64,000 nucleotides of DNA from assembly GCF_003692615.1 (NCBI RefSeq), contig NZ_CP023540.1:1550001-1614000 (forward strand), written 5' to 3'. The DNA comes from Chryseobacterium sp. 6424. GTDB lineage: Bacteria; Bacteroidota; Bacteroidia; Flavobacteriales; Weeksellaceae. A program made the translations under genes and the position numbers. Below the pieces are notes generated by a model. The model was not told the DNA's origin. It ran no database searches and worked only from the letters and a program-made list of their open reading frames with translations. Shown here one piece after another: positions 9,944 through 17,435 of this stretch (its first letter is position 1; each line of letters opens with the position of its first letter).

Positions 9944-9970
9944 AAAATCTCCCCAAGTAAGGGAGATTTT
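9944..9970. terminator. Hairpin between GIY-YIG gene and second att copy
   Basis: AAAATCTCCC and GGGAGATTTT are perfect 10-bp arms around CAAGTAA, flanked by A-run and T-run, so it can work as a terminator on either strand. It ends one base before the second 17-bp tRNA-end repeat. Confidence 0.65.
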
Positions 9971-9987
9971 GCGATCCGGACGGGACT

Positions 9988-10402
9988 TAATTTATTTTCG
10001 TAAATGCCCTATCCATCATCTTTATGCTGCTTTGGCTTTTAACAGGTCACTAAATAGGTCACTGAAAATATACCAATAAGAGCGTCGTTTTCAATGGTGC
10101 AAATATAGGTCTTTTTTTAGTTTTACCAAAAAAAAGACAATTTTTCAAGACTAAATTTCACTAAAACACAGACTTTCAAAGACAAAAAATTCCTCTCCAT
10201 ATTTTTCATTCTTAAAATAATAATCATGATAACAAAAATTGTCAATTATATATTTGAATAAACGAAATTAAAAAACTAGGAAATTACTTTTGTGCTAATC
10301 TGGTTTATATTTGATAAATTGTAAAAATTTAATTAAGTAAATTCAATGCAATTACCTCCTAATGATTACGTACTATGTCATAAAAATCAACAGTTGATGT
10401 TT
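9988..10402. other. AT-rich intergenic stretch at the left edge of the island
   Basis: I find no convincing gene here. The stretch contains the two GGTCACT heptamers near 10044 and long A/T tracts. It is downstream of the CBASS operon (which ends at 10403), so it may hold that operon's 3' end, but no clear terminator hairpin is visible. Confidence 0.4.
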
Positions 10403-11224
10403 TTATTTACTCCATTTTAAGTTTTGTGCATACTTTGTATGTGGCCCAATTTCATGCGGAAAAGATTTCGACCCGGTCTCATGCCCTAGTGTTTGAATAA
10501 CTTCATCTGTAACCCAAATGTAATTTTCAGATGTTTTACTCTTTAAATCTTTAAGTAATGGCATTTGCTCATCATTAATTACTAAGTCAAAAACTTCATA
10601 AATAAAAAGACCTTTACCTCCCATATCCAGATCAATTATAGGTGATTGAATTTTTTTCTTAAACTTGTAGTCGATGTATCTAAAAGGCCTCCACTCTAAA
10701 ATTTCTGTCGCAATTAATTCTTCACAAAATTCTCTCCAAGGCGAAATCTCACGATCCTCTTTTGAATCGAACCATTTAAGAAATTTAATTAGATTTTTAC
10801 CTTTTACATGAACACGGAGATCATTTTTTGCTATTCCTTTTTCAGTTTCAAATTTTCTATCAGGTCTAACATCTAATTCTTCGAATATTTTTTCACAGCC
10901 AGGTAACGTTTTATAACAACCACCCACAGGCTGAAAATATTTTCTTGTTCTGCTTTTAACAAGTAAGTATTCATTTTCAACTTTTATTCTATACAGATAT
11001 GAAATAGAAACACGAACATCAGTATTTTTTAATAAAACCTTTGACTGGAAATAAAACCCAAGTCTATTGTAGTTTTCATATACAAAAGTTACAATGAAGG
11101 TAAGTAAAGTGATATATCCCGTGGTGGAATATTTAGATTCTGTCCAGTTTCCTTTTTCGATATATCCTCCAACGATTAGAATAACAGACAGAATTATTTG
11201 TAGAAAGATAGGTCCTTTTTTCAT
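10403..11224 (-). CDS. CBASS effector: two-TM protein with SMODS-associated NUDIX domain
   Basis: The 273-aa protein begins with two predicted transmembrane helices (about residues 7-20 and 34-50). A cytoplasmic domain follows that resembles the SMODS-associated NUDIX (SNUDIX) family, with YFQPVGGCYKTLPG near residue 95, NDLRVHVKG, and SPWREFCEELI near 165. In CBASS the NUDIX-like domain is expected to sense the cyclic oligonucleotide, and the membrane helices are the killing part; both statements come from family knowledge. Its ATG overlaps the stop of the TRIP13-like gene by 4 bp (ATGA), so it is translationally coupled and last in the operon. The ligand is not deducible here. Confidence 0.75.
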   Translation of the reverse strand: MKKGPIFLQIILSVILIVGGYIEKGNWTESKYSTTGYITLLTFIVTFVYENYNRLGFYFQSKVLLKNTDVRVSISYLYRIKVENEYLLVKSRTRKYFQPVGGCYKTLPGCEKIFEELDVRPDRKFETEKGIAKNDLRVHVKGKNLIKFLKWFDSKEDREISPWREFCEELIATEILEWRPFRYIDYKFKKKIQSPIIDLDMGGKGLFIYEVFDLVINDEQMPLLKDLKSKTSENYIWVTDEVIQTLGHETGSKSFPHEIGPHTKYAQNLKWSK

Positions 11225-12105
11225 ACAATTTTGGGGCTTGGATTAAGTTTTTTAATTGTCTCGGCAACAGTTTCAAAATCTAAAGCTTTATCCGGGAAAC
11301 ATTTTGCAACAGCTTCTGGCAATATTCTTAATCTTATATCTGAAAAAGAAAAAGAAAGTCCATTGTTCGATTCCTCTCCTGACAGGTTAGCCAATTCCTC
11401 TAACTGCTTATCTGTAATTTCAACACCAGCGAGAGAGGTTTTAAAAAGAAGCACTCTTTCCTCAAAGGTGGGACGCTCAAATTCTAAAATAATTGCCGCC
11501 CTTCTCACAATAGCTTCATCAAGAAAATGCAATCTGTTTGTCGACATAAACAATATTGCTCGCCCATTTAGTTCACGAATTTCATCAATTTTTTGAATCA
11601 ATGTATTTACAGCTGCTTTTTCTTCCTGATGCATCTGCATAGTAGATCGTGTTGAAGCAATTGCATCTGCTTCGTCAATTAGTAAAAATGCTATTCTTTT
11701 CTTACCTGCTTGGGTTTTTAGTTCAGCAAATGCATCATTTACTAAATTGCCCATTTGCCCATGAAGACCTTCTCCTCTTACTCTAGTACTCAGTTTTAGA
11801 AAAAAGCCCTCCTTTTTTAATTCTCTAAGCATTCTATCCGCAATAGCTTCTGCAGAAACAGTTTTACCAGTTCCCGCATCACCTGTTAATATAATTAAAG
11901 GATATTTCTCTTTGAGTTGTGAGATTACGGGTAGTTCCGTTTTGTGGAATTTCTTACTCCACTCAACTAGACCTTCCTGATCCAACAATAGTTTTAAGTT
12001 TGAGAATATCCTACTATACTTGTCTTCAAAACCTATTAAGTGTTTAGCTCTTTCTGCAATTTCTCTGCTAGGAAGTTCTGTTATATTATCGAAAATTGTG
12101 CTCAT
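11221..12105 (-). CDS. cap6: CBASS TRIP13/Pch2-like AAA ATPase
   Basis: This 294-aa AAA+ ATPase has Walker A GDAGTGKT at residues 75-82, Walker B LLIDEADAIAS, sensor STNRLHFLDEAI and an arginine-finger-type RRAAIILEF segment. In type III CBASS and in eukaryotic checkpoints, TRIP13/Pch2 remodellers unfold HORMA proteins and shut off signalling. Its position between a HORMA gene (2 bp upstream) and the effector (4-bp overlap) fixes the assignment to Cap6. By established models it keeps the synthase inactive until infection. Confidence 0.88.
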   Translation of the reverse strand: MSTIFDNITELPSREIAERAKHLIGFEDKYSRIFSNLKLLLDQEGLVEWSKKFHKTELPVISQLKEKYPLIILTGDAGTGKTVSAEAIADRMLRELKKEGFFLKLSTRVRGEGLHGQMGNLVNDAFAELKTQAGKKRIAFLLIDEADAIASTRSTMQMHQEEKAAVNTLIQKIDEIRELNGRAILFMSTNRLHFLDEAIVRRAAIILEFERPTFEERVLLFKTSLAGVEITDKQLEELANLSGEESNNGLSFSFSDIRLRILPEAVAKCFPDKALDFETVAETIKKLNPSPKIV

Positions 12106-12107
12106 AT

Positions 12108-12617
12108 TTATTTGAAATTCTTTTTTTGTAATTCATATCCATTGCTTGCGTACAACTGTGCGTCTGACTGTTGTAGATGTGGAAAATTAGTATTAATATC
12201 TGTACTCCCCCAACTCAGTTTTAATTCCTTTTGAAAATTTGCTTTGTCTTCAAAAGTTAAGCTCCTCCATTTCTGAGTATGAGATAATATGATTGATAGT
12301 GAAGTGTTATCAGTATCTGGCCAATCATTATTTTTCCCAGCACGTTCGCTATCGGTTGCATCACCTAAATCATTTACAATAAATTTAGCTGCTTTCACAG
12401 GTAAACCCGTATTAGTATTAATCAAGGTTATACTTACTGATTGTAAATAATATTTTTCTGCAAATTTGAGCACATCATGGAAAACCTTATCTACATATTC
12501 CATTGTCCACTTATTAGTGCGTCTGGCAATTGTTCTGATATCTGCCTCACAGCTTTCAAATGTTTTTCGTATATCAAGGACAGTATAAGTATTGGTTTTT
12601 GTATTTGTTCCGTACAT
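12108..12617 (-). CDS. cap7: CBASS HORMA-domain protein
   Basis: The 169-aa protein fits the single-domain bacterial HORMA family in length and landmarks. It has an N-terminal helix TYTVLDIRKTFESCEADIRTIARRTNKW, then a YYLQSVSITLINTNTG strand pair, a GKNNDWPDTDNTSLSIILS segment, and a C-terminal YASNGYELQ that would form the safety belt. In HORMA-type CBASS this protein binds a closure peptide and activates the CD-NTase. It sits 8 bp downstream of the CD-NTase gene and 2 bp upstream of its TRIP13 remodeller. Only one HORMA gene is present; some systems carry two. Confidence 0.85.
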   Translation of the reverse strand: MYGTNTKTNTYTVLDIRKTFESCEADIRTIARRTNKWTMEYVDKVFHDVLKFAEKYYLQSVSITLINTNTGLPVKAAKFIVNDLGDATDSERAGKNNDWPDTDNTSLSIILSHTQKWRSLTFEDKANFQKELKLSWGSTDINTNFPHLQQSDAQLYASNGYELQKKNFK

Positions 12618-12625
12618 AGTTTAAT

Positions 12626-13612
12626 TTATTTAATGTTAAAGGTTGGGCCGAAGACGCTTTTCCATTCTTGTATAGTATCTCCTTCATTATTTCTTGCTTG
12701 AGCAAAGTTCAAAGTATCAAATGCCTCTTCAGCCTCTTCAATAATTTCGTTCCATCTTGGTTTGGTCATTCTCTTTGCAACATTGTTTTCCTTATTAGTG
12801 TTGTCTGCTACATAAATAGCTGAATCGTATTGCGACGGAACACTACGAATGGAATCTTGAAAAATAATTTCGGGAAATTCAGTTGAACTTACAAATTCAA
12901 AAAACCGAATGATTCCTTCTTCGATATTTGTTTGGATTCCTTTATTTATGTCAAGATAGGCAACAATCAATTCAATCGTAAAAGAAGATAATCCTGGTTC
13001 ATTATCAGAAGGTTTTAATTCTTTGTAATTTCTCCACCATTTTATAGCTCTTACAATTGAAGTGTAAGCAGAATTTTCCTGTCTTCTGTTAAGTGAAAAA
13101 CTTAACTGTTTGGAAATACTGGTAATATACTTTTTACCATTTCCGTGTCTGCTGGGTTGCCATACATAATCCTTTGGTGTGCTTAATGGGACTACAGGAA
13201 CAATATCAACACTTAATCCTGAGCCTGAAAAATAAATGGTTACCGACTTTGTATTTCCAGCAGCATCCACATCTTTAGAAATGTCTTTTTGTGGATAAAT
13301 TTCTTTCAAATATTCTACAATAAAATCAAAAAGCTTCCCAATATCATTATGGATATCTTCATCACCAGTAACAAAAAGCACAAGATCAATATCTATGGGA
13401 TGGTCTCCTGTAGGCTTCAAAATCGTATGCTTTTTCCACGAACCAGCAAGAAGATATTTCTCAACCTTTAATCCGTGTCTGTCATCTTCAGCAATTTTTT
13501 TATCTAATTTTTCTTTTAGGTTGTTTACCTGATCTCTATACTTGCCCATGTTTTCAGGCTGCAGTTTGATTTTACTAATAAAAAACTGTAAATCTTTGTC
13601 TGATAATTTCAT
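12626..13612 (-). CDS. cdnC: CBASS CD-NTase (cyclic oligonucleotide synthase)
   Basis: The 328-aa nucleotidyltransferase of the cGAS/DncV-like superfamily has the polymerase-beta signature G57-S58 (LLAGSWKKHT). D74 and D76 (IDIDLVLF) and a third acid, D136 (SVDIVPVV), complete the catalytic triad. A helical OAS1-C-like region follows. It is the first gene of a four-gene operon (CD-NTase, HORMA, TRIP13, 2TM-SNUDIX). HORMA/TRIP13 association is typical of clade C/D synthases, which often make cyclic tri-adenylate; the product here is inference. Two palindromes lie upstream and could be operators. Confidence 0.85.
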   Translation of the reverse strand: MKLSDKDLQFFISKIKLQPENMGKYRDQVNNLKEKLDKKIAEDDRHGLKVEKYLLAGSWKKHTILKPTGDHPIDIDLVLFVTGDEDIHNDIGKLFDFIVEYLKEIYPQKDISKDVDAAGNTKSVTIYFSGSGLSVDIVPVVPLSTPKDYVWQPSRHGNGKKYITSISKQLSFSLNRRQENSAYTSIVRAIKWWRNYKELKPSDNEPGLSSFTIELIVAYLDINKGIQTNIEEGIIRFFEFVSSTEFPEIIFQDSIRSVPSQYDSAIYVADNTNKENNVAKRMTKPRWNEIIEEAEEAFDTLNFAQARNNEGDTIQEWKSVFGPTFNIK

Positions 13613-13664
13613 TTTTTTGTTTATTAAATTTATTACATCAAACTTTTCTCCTACAATCGTAGTA

Positions 13665-13752
13665 ATGACAAACTGTCATAAAAGTCTGATTTTAATATAA
13701 ATAGAGCCAAATGTAATTTTATTTTTCAAAAATATATTACGGAAATCCGTAA
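13665..13752. promoter_or_regulatory. Two palindromes upstream of the CBASS operon
   Basis: ATGACA-AAC-TGTCAT at 13665-13679 and TTACGGA-AA-TCCGTAA at 13737-13752 are perfect inverted repeats 53-140 bp upstream of the CD-NTase start. Palindromes of this size are typical of dimeric repressor sites. No binding protein is identified; the nearby ImmA/IrrE module is a candidate regulator. Confidence 0.35.
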
Positions 13753-13820
13753 GCATATTATAATCTTTTAAAGAACTACACCTCTTTCTCATTTATATAA
13801 TGATATTAAAAATTGGTAAA

Positions 13821-13850
13821 CTCCAAGTATCATTTTTAGGATACCTGGAG
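13821..13850 (-). terminator. Hairpin after the 58-aa gene
   Basis: CTCCAAGTATC and GATACCTGGAG are 11-bp arms with one G-U pair around ATTTTTAG, 12 bp past the stop codon of the small minus-strand gene at 13862. It has no strict U-run, so the termination function is tentative. Confidence 0.45.
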
Positions 13851-13861
13851 CTTAAATGGAG

Positions 13862-14038
13862 TTACTTTTCCTTGGTAACTCCTTTGAAGGGAGTGTTACT
13901 AGAAGTTTTTACATCCATAAATCTACCTGTAGCAGTATCGCGTTTCACCCAAGAATCTGTTTGTGGATTGTAGGTTTGGGAACGCCCCTTAACTGCTCCG
14001 TTTCTGTGACCGTCTCCAGCCGGTTTGTTAGTTGCCAT
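13862..14038 (-). CDS. Conserved small basic protein, unknown function
   Basis: This 58-codon ORF starts MATNKPAGDGHRNGAVKGRS and continues with VKRDTATGRFMDVKTSS and FKGVTKEK. The composition is highly polar and basic, with no membrane segment. I recognise it as a small conserved family seen next to varied genes in many bacteria, whose function I cannot state. It lies between the CBASS operon (same strand, 250 bp downstream) and the divergent sigma/peptidase module, so it could be regulated with either. The start is the only ATG that gives the conserved N-terminus. Confidence 0.7.
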   Translation of the reverse strand: MATNKPAGDGHRNGAVKGRSQTYNPQTDSWVKRDTATGRFMDVKTSSNTPFKGVTKEK

Positions 14039-14106
14039 AATTAGTATGCATTTTTTCCTTTAACATTCTAGGCCATAAAGGAATTGACCATTGAAAAAAC
14101 TTCAAA

Positions 14107-14184
14107 CATATACTAATTCCATTAGAAAGATTATTTTAACTTTGAAGTATATGAGCCTATCCACTCATATACTAATTCCATTAG
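14107..14184 (+). promoter_or_regulatory. Two identical 19-bp direct repeats upstream of the sigma-like gene
   Basis: CATATACTAATTCCATTAG occurs at 14107-14125 and 14166-14184 without a mismatch, 59 bp start to start. The second copy ends 20 bp before the start codon of the sigma-like gene. A TAACTTTG at 14136-14143, between the copies, fits the Bacteroidetes TAnnTTTG box. The layout suggests a regulatory site, possibly recognised by the sigma-like factor or its partner. Confidence 0.5.
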
Positions 14185-14204
14185 TAATGCTTTTTGGTAT
14201 ATAG

Positions 14205-14900
14205 ATGAATGTAGAACAAAAAAAAACCGATGAAATAGTTTTTGAGACATTACCCAGTGATGAGCTTATAGATTATATTTCTTTTAAAGAAGAATATCCT
14301 GAAGAAGCTGCTGCAGCGTTTACTGAGTTTTGTAGTAGGTTTGAAAGAGATATTTTGCAAAAAGCAGAAATATATTGTAATAAATTTAATTACAGTGAGG
14401 TTGTTGCACTTGAAATAGCAACTTGTGCTTTTGCCCGCGTTTGGAAATATCACTCTTTTAATAAAAGTAAAGCCAAGTATCCGGATGATATTGATCGGTC
14501 GATTTTGTTATGGCTTTATCCAATAGTATATACTCAATTGGTAAAATATGGAGATCTAAATACCTGTGCGGAACCTGATGAAGACGATTTATCAATTGTA
14601 GAGAATATTGATGATCTAATTTCTTTAACAGTAGGAGACGACGATATACAAAAGAAAAGAGAGCTGAAAATTAGATTAGAAATCATTGAGAGAGCTATTC
14701 TAGGTTTATCTGAAAAACATAAGATTGTGTATCTTACATATAAAGCTTACGAAAATACCGGAAAAAAAAATATACCAAGGTCGGTGGGTAAAAAATTGAG
14801 AGACAGATTGAATTTAGTTCAAAATTCAATTCAGGTTTATAAAAAAGAAGCTAACGATCACATTAATAACTATCTAAAAGCTTTCAATGGGAATAGATAA
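14205..14900 (+). CDS. Sigma-70-like RNA polymerase sigma factor
   Basis: The 231-aa protein has two helical blocks like sigma regions 2 and 4. Residues 35-105 (AAAAFTEFCSRFERDILQ, ALEIATCAFARVWKYHSF) resemble region 2. Residues 165-225 (IERAILGLSEKHKIVYLTYKAY, SVGKKLRDRLNLVQNSIQVYKKE) resemble region 4. It is the first of three overlapping genes, with a 14-bp overlap with the next. Two 19-bp repeats precede it, which suggests autoregulation. It could instead be a sigma-like DNA-binding regulator without core-polymerase function. The assignment rests on overall pattern rather than one invariant motif. Confidence 0.65.
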   Translation: MNVEQKKTDEIVFETLPSDELIDYISFKEEYPEEAAAAFTEFCSRFERDILQKAEIYCNKFNYSEVVALEIATCAFARVWKYHSFNKSKAKYPDDIDRSILLWLYPIVYTQLVKYGDLNTCAEPDEDDLSIVENIDDLISLTVGDDDIQKKRELKIRLEIIERAILGLSEKHKIVYLTYKAYENTGKKNIPRSVGKKLRDRLNLVQNSIQVYKKEANDHINNYLKAFNGNR

Positions 14901-15231
14901 AAAATATATAGGAAAGGTTACAGAGACTAACCTTGATGATTGGTTACACTCAACAGGTTTTTTATTTCCTCAGACTAAAACTCAGATAGAGAGGTTTAAT
15001 AAACTTTATGAAGATTATGATTTTAAGTTGAAAAACACAGGTATTAATGTCAAATCAATTATTGATGGTTCTTTTTGCGTTGAAAAAGAATCAAAAATTA
15101 TATCAATTGACACAAACCTAAGTCATGAAATAGAAAGTTTGAAAATGGTCGCCAGAAAAGGGCAAAGCAATATTTCTCAAAGCGTCTTTGACAAAATGAA
15201 AGAGAATCAGAAAAAGAAGAAAGGTGATTGA
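14887..15231 (+). CDS. Small protein of sigma/peptidase module, unknown function
   Basis: This 114-aa soluble protein is not recognised. It is charged, has no membrane helix, and ends in a Lys-rich tail (KMKENQKKKKGD). Its start overlaps the sigma-like gene by 14 bp and its end overlaps the ImmA/IrrE-like peptidase gene by 8 bp, so all three are translationally coupled. By position it could be an anti-sigma factor or the substrate of the peptidase. That is inference from gene order only. Confidence 0.6.
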   Translation: MGIDKKYIGKVTETNLDDWLHSTGFLFPQTKTQIERFNKLYEDYDFKLKNTGINVKSIIDGSFCVEKESKIISIDTNLSHEIESLKMVARKGQSNISQSVFDKMKENQKKKKGD

Positions 15232-16024
15232 TAGCAGTTCCTTATCAAAAATTAAAAAGATTGCTGGGTCCATTAGTGGAAATTTCAATACTGAAAAAAT
15301 AATTCCATTACATCTTATTGCAGAATCTGAGGACATTGAGGTGTTTTATGACCATTATGACAAAGGGACTTTTGATGGAATGACTGTATATGATGATAAT
15401 GAATTTTATATTCATATTAATATAGATAATCATAATAGGTTTAATTCTCCACGTTCTAGATTTACACTAGCTCACGAACTTGGACACTATTTTATAGACA
15501 CACATCGCGTTGGGCTAAAACTGGGAATTTTAGAACCTCATCCCTCGAAAATTGACAAGGTTCAATTCGATAAAATTGAAAGAGAAGCAGATTATTTTGC
15601 GGCTTGTCTCTTAATGCCGGAAGAATCTTTTCAACGAGATTTATGGAAGAGAAAAAAATTTAGTTTTAAAGTAATTGATGAGTTAAGCAAGGAATATAAT
15701 GTTAGTAAAACTTCATGTGCACTCAGATTTGCAGAAATAGGAAACCATCCTATCAAAATAGTTTATGCTGAGAATGGATTTGTGAAATGGCAAAAAAACA
15801 GTCAGGGCTTCCCTTTCTGGAACTTACTTAATGATAAAAAAGTTCCTGAAGGTTTAGCTATGGCTGATTATTTTAATAATGTAAAAACTTCAATTGAAAA
15901 TCCAGAAGAAATTTTTGCTATAGATTGCTTTGAAGGTGTAAAATCTGAAGATTCCAGAAGAATTTTTTATGAACATTGTATAGTGTATGAAAATTGTGCA
16001 CTAAGTATTATTTGGGAAGATTAA
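15224..16024 (+). CDS. ImmA/IrrE family metallopeptidase
   Basis: The 266-aa protein carries the zinc-peptidase motif H84-E-L-G-H88 (FTLAHELGHYF) and a downstream glutamate, E121, in EADYFAACLLMP. This is the standard COG2856 arrangement. Family members cleave or inactivate repressors (ImmA, IrrE/PprI, CapP). The start is GTG at 15224, chosen because it overlaps the upstream stop and no ATG lies before the conserved region. It is third in the sigma/small-protein/peptidase module, and its neighbour across a divergent region is the CBASS operon. A CapP-like role is possible but unproven. Confidence 0.88.
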   Translation: MIDSSSLSKIKKIAGSISGNFNTEKIIPLHLIAESEDIEVFYDHYDKGTFDGMTVYDDNEFYIHINIDNHNRFNSPRSRFTLAHELGHYFIDTHRVGLKLGILEPHPSKIDKVQFDKIEREADYFAACLLMPEESFQRDLWKRKKFSFKVIDELSKEYNVSKTSCALRFAEIGNHPIKIVYAENGFVKWQKNSQGFPFWNLLNDKKVPEGLAMADYFNNVKTSIENPEEIFAIDCFEGVKSEDSRRIFYEHCIVYENCALSIIWED

Positions 16025-16397
16025 ATATTCCTTAAATTGAAAAATTCAATCTAAATACACTTTATACATTATAGTAAATATTCAAAATTTTAATCTAAAG
16101 TTATCATAGATAAATTAGAAGTAAATCAAGTGACTATCTATTCGAAGTAAAATTATATTTTAATAAAAATCAACTCTATTCCTTTCATAGAATTAAACTG
16201 GATAGAGTATCAAATAAATAATATTTGGTAACTACATCCAAATATTTCAATTATCTAACGATGCGGTGTAAAAACTTCTTCTTTCCTTTTGATTTTAATG
16301 GTTTTATATGTGATCGGAAAAATAAAAACAAATATTGGTACTTTGAATATCTTAACAAGAGAAAAAACAATTAAACATCTGATTTACGGTGAGTGAA
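16025..16397. other. AT-rich intergenic stretch
   Basis: These 373 bp contain no supported gene, no clear terminator and no repeat. They presumably hold the promoter of the next gene pair. Confidence 0.4.
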
Positions 16398-17420
16398 ATG
16401 TCCGATTTTAAAAAGAATTATTTTAAGCATCTTGAAGAAGAAGCCACGGCGATATTGAAAGAAAATCAAAATATTATATCTGCATTTATCAACTTTGCAC
16501 AATCAAAGAATATTGATTTGACTGAGCACGAATTTAAGTATAGTCAGGTATCAGGAATAACCGTTAACTCAAAAAATTTATTCTTAAAATTTAACGAAGA
16601 TATTATACCTGACAAAGATGGTTTATTAGATTACAAATATCTCAATTCAAAATTTAAAAAACACGTCTTTAGTGATGGATATTTTTTTGCTGACAATTAC
16701 ATAATTATGGCTGACTATTTATTTAGACGAGCATACTCTCCCCATAATGGTTTTCAACCAAGATTTATTGAAAAATTTTGGAGAATGGATCCTGCGGATT
16801 ATGATGAAATAAAAATTAGATTGGATGTTGATAATTTAAAAATAGATATACAAGATTCTTCCCTATTAGAACTTGATACTTGGTATGGTGCAACTTTTAA
16901 TCAAGATGTTGGGAAAATTTCCGATCAAGTAGTTAAACTGAGACCTTCTTATGATTTTGACGATTTTGATATATCTTCATTATTCGGAGGTACTTATTCC
17001 GTAGACGTTAAGTGGTCTTCATCACAAAATATTAAAACTTTTCAGGCAGAGGAATTTAAAACAGAAAGTATTAATTTGACAATTGCTGAAGAATTATACT
17101 TCCCAGTTCGCTATGTTCATGCAGAATTTGATATGAATACAAATACTTTCAGACACTTTGATGGTGCATTCCATTTCTACACAGAACAAGAGTATTATCA
17201 AAGAAGAGATTCAGATCTCAACTACAATAAAAAGGAATACTCTCAAATTAAATCGAGATCAAAAAAATTATTTAAAATTAATGGTCAAATTTCAACTGAA
17301 ACTTTTGTAGATCTCACAAGTCATTTTTTCTCAAAAAATCCTCTGATATATGAGTACTTTACCGGTCAATACCCTCAACATATAAAAGATGTTTTAGAGA
17401 AAATAAGAAATAATAATTAG
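16398..17420 (+). CDS. Unknown protein paired with an HNH-like gene
   Basis: The 340-aa protein has no family I recognise. It is acidic and soluble in appearance. A helical N-terminus (FKKNYFKHLEEEATAILKENQN) is followed by alternating charged and aromatic segments (PHNGFQPRFIEKFWRMDPADYDEIKIRL, RYVHAEFDMNTNTFRHFDGAFHFYT broken by turns). There are no cysteine clusters, Walker motifs or transmembrane helices. I chose ATG at 16398; GTG at 16389 is an alternative. The next gene starts 15 bp downstream, so the pair is an operon lying inside a defence-rich stretch. Function unknown. Confidence 0.7.
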   Translation: MSDFKKNYFKHLEEEATAILKENQNIISAFINFAQSKNIDLTEHEFKYSQVSGITVNSKNLFLKFNEDIIPDKDGLLDYKYLNSKFKKHVFSDGYFFADNYIIMADYLFRRAYSPHNGFQPRFIEKFWRMDPADYDEIKIRLDVDNLKIDIQDSSLLELDTWYGATFNQDVGKISDQVVKLRPSYDFDDFDISSLFGGTYSVDVKWSSSQNIKTFQAEEFKTESINLTIAEELYFPVRYVHAEFDMNTNTFRHFDGAFHFYTEQEYYQRRDSDLNYNKKEYSQIKSRSKKLFKINGQISTETFVDLTSHFFSKNPLIYEYFTGQYPQHIKDVLEKIRNNN

Positions 17421-17435
17421 TAACACTTGTAAAAT

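Larger units (their letters stand above)
9634..9987. repeat. 17-bp direct repeat of a tRNA 3' end (candidate attachment sites)
   Basis: GCGATCCGGACGGGACT occurs at 9634-9650 and again at 9971-9987. It is the acceptor and T-stem end of a tRNA-Asp on the minus strand. Duplication of a tRNA 3' end is what a tyrosine-recombinase element leaves at its junction. The 320 bp between the copies hold only the GIY-YIG gene and a hairpin. Two GGTCACT heptamers 12 bp apart lie just beyond, at about 10044-10062. No integrase is in the window. Confidence 0.55.
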
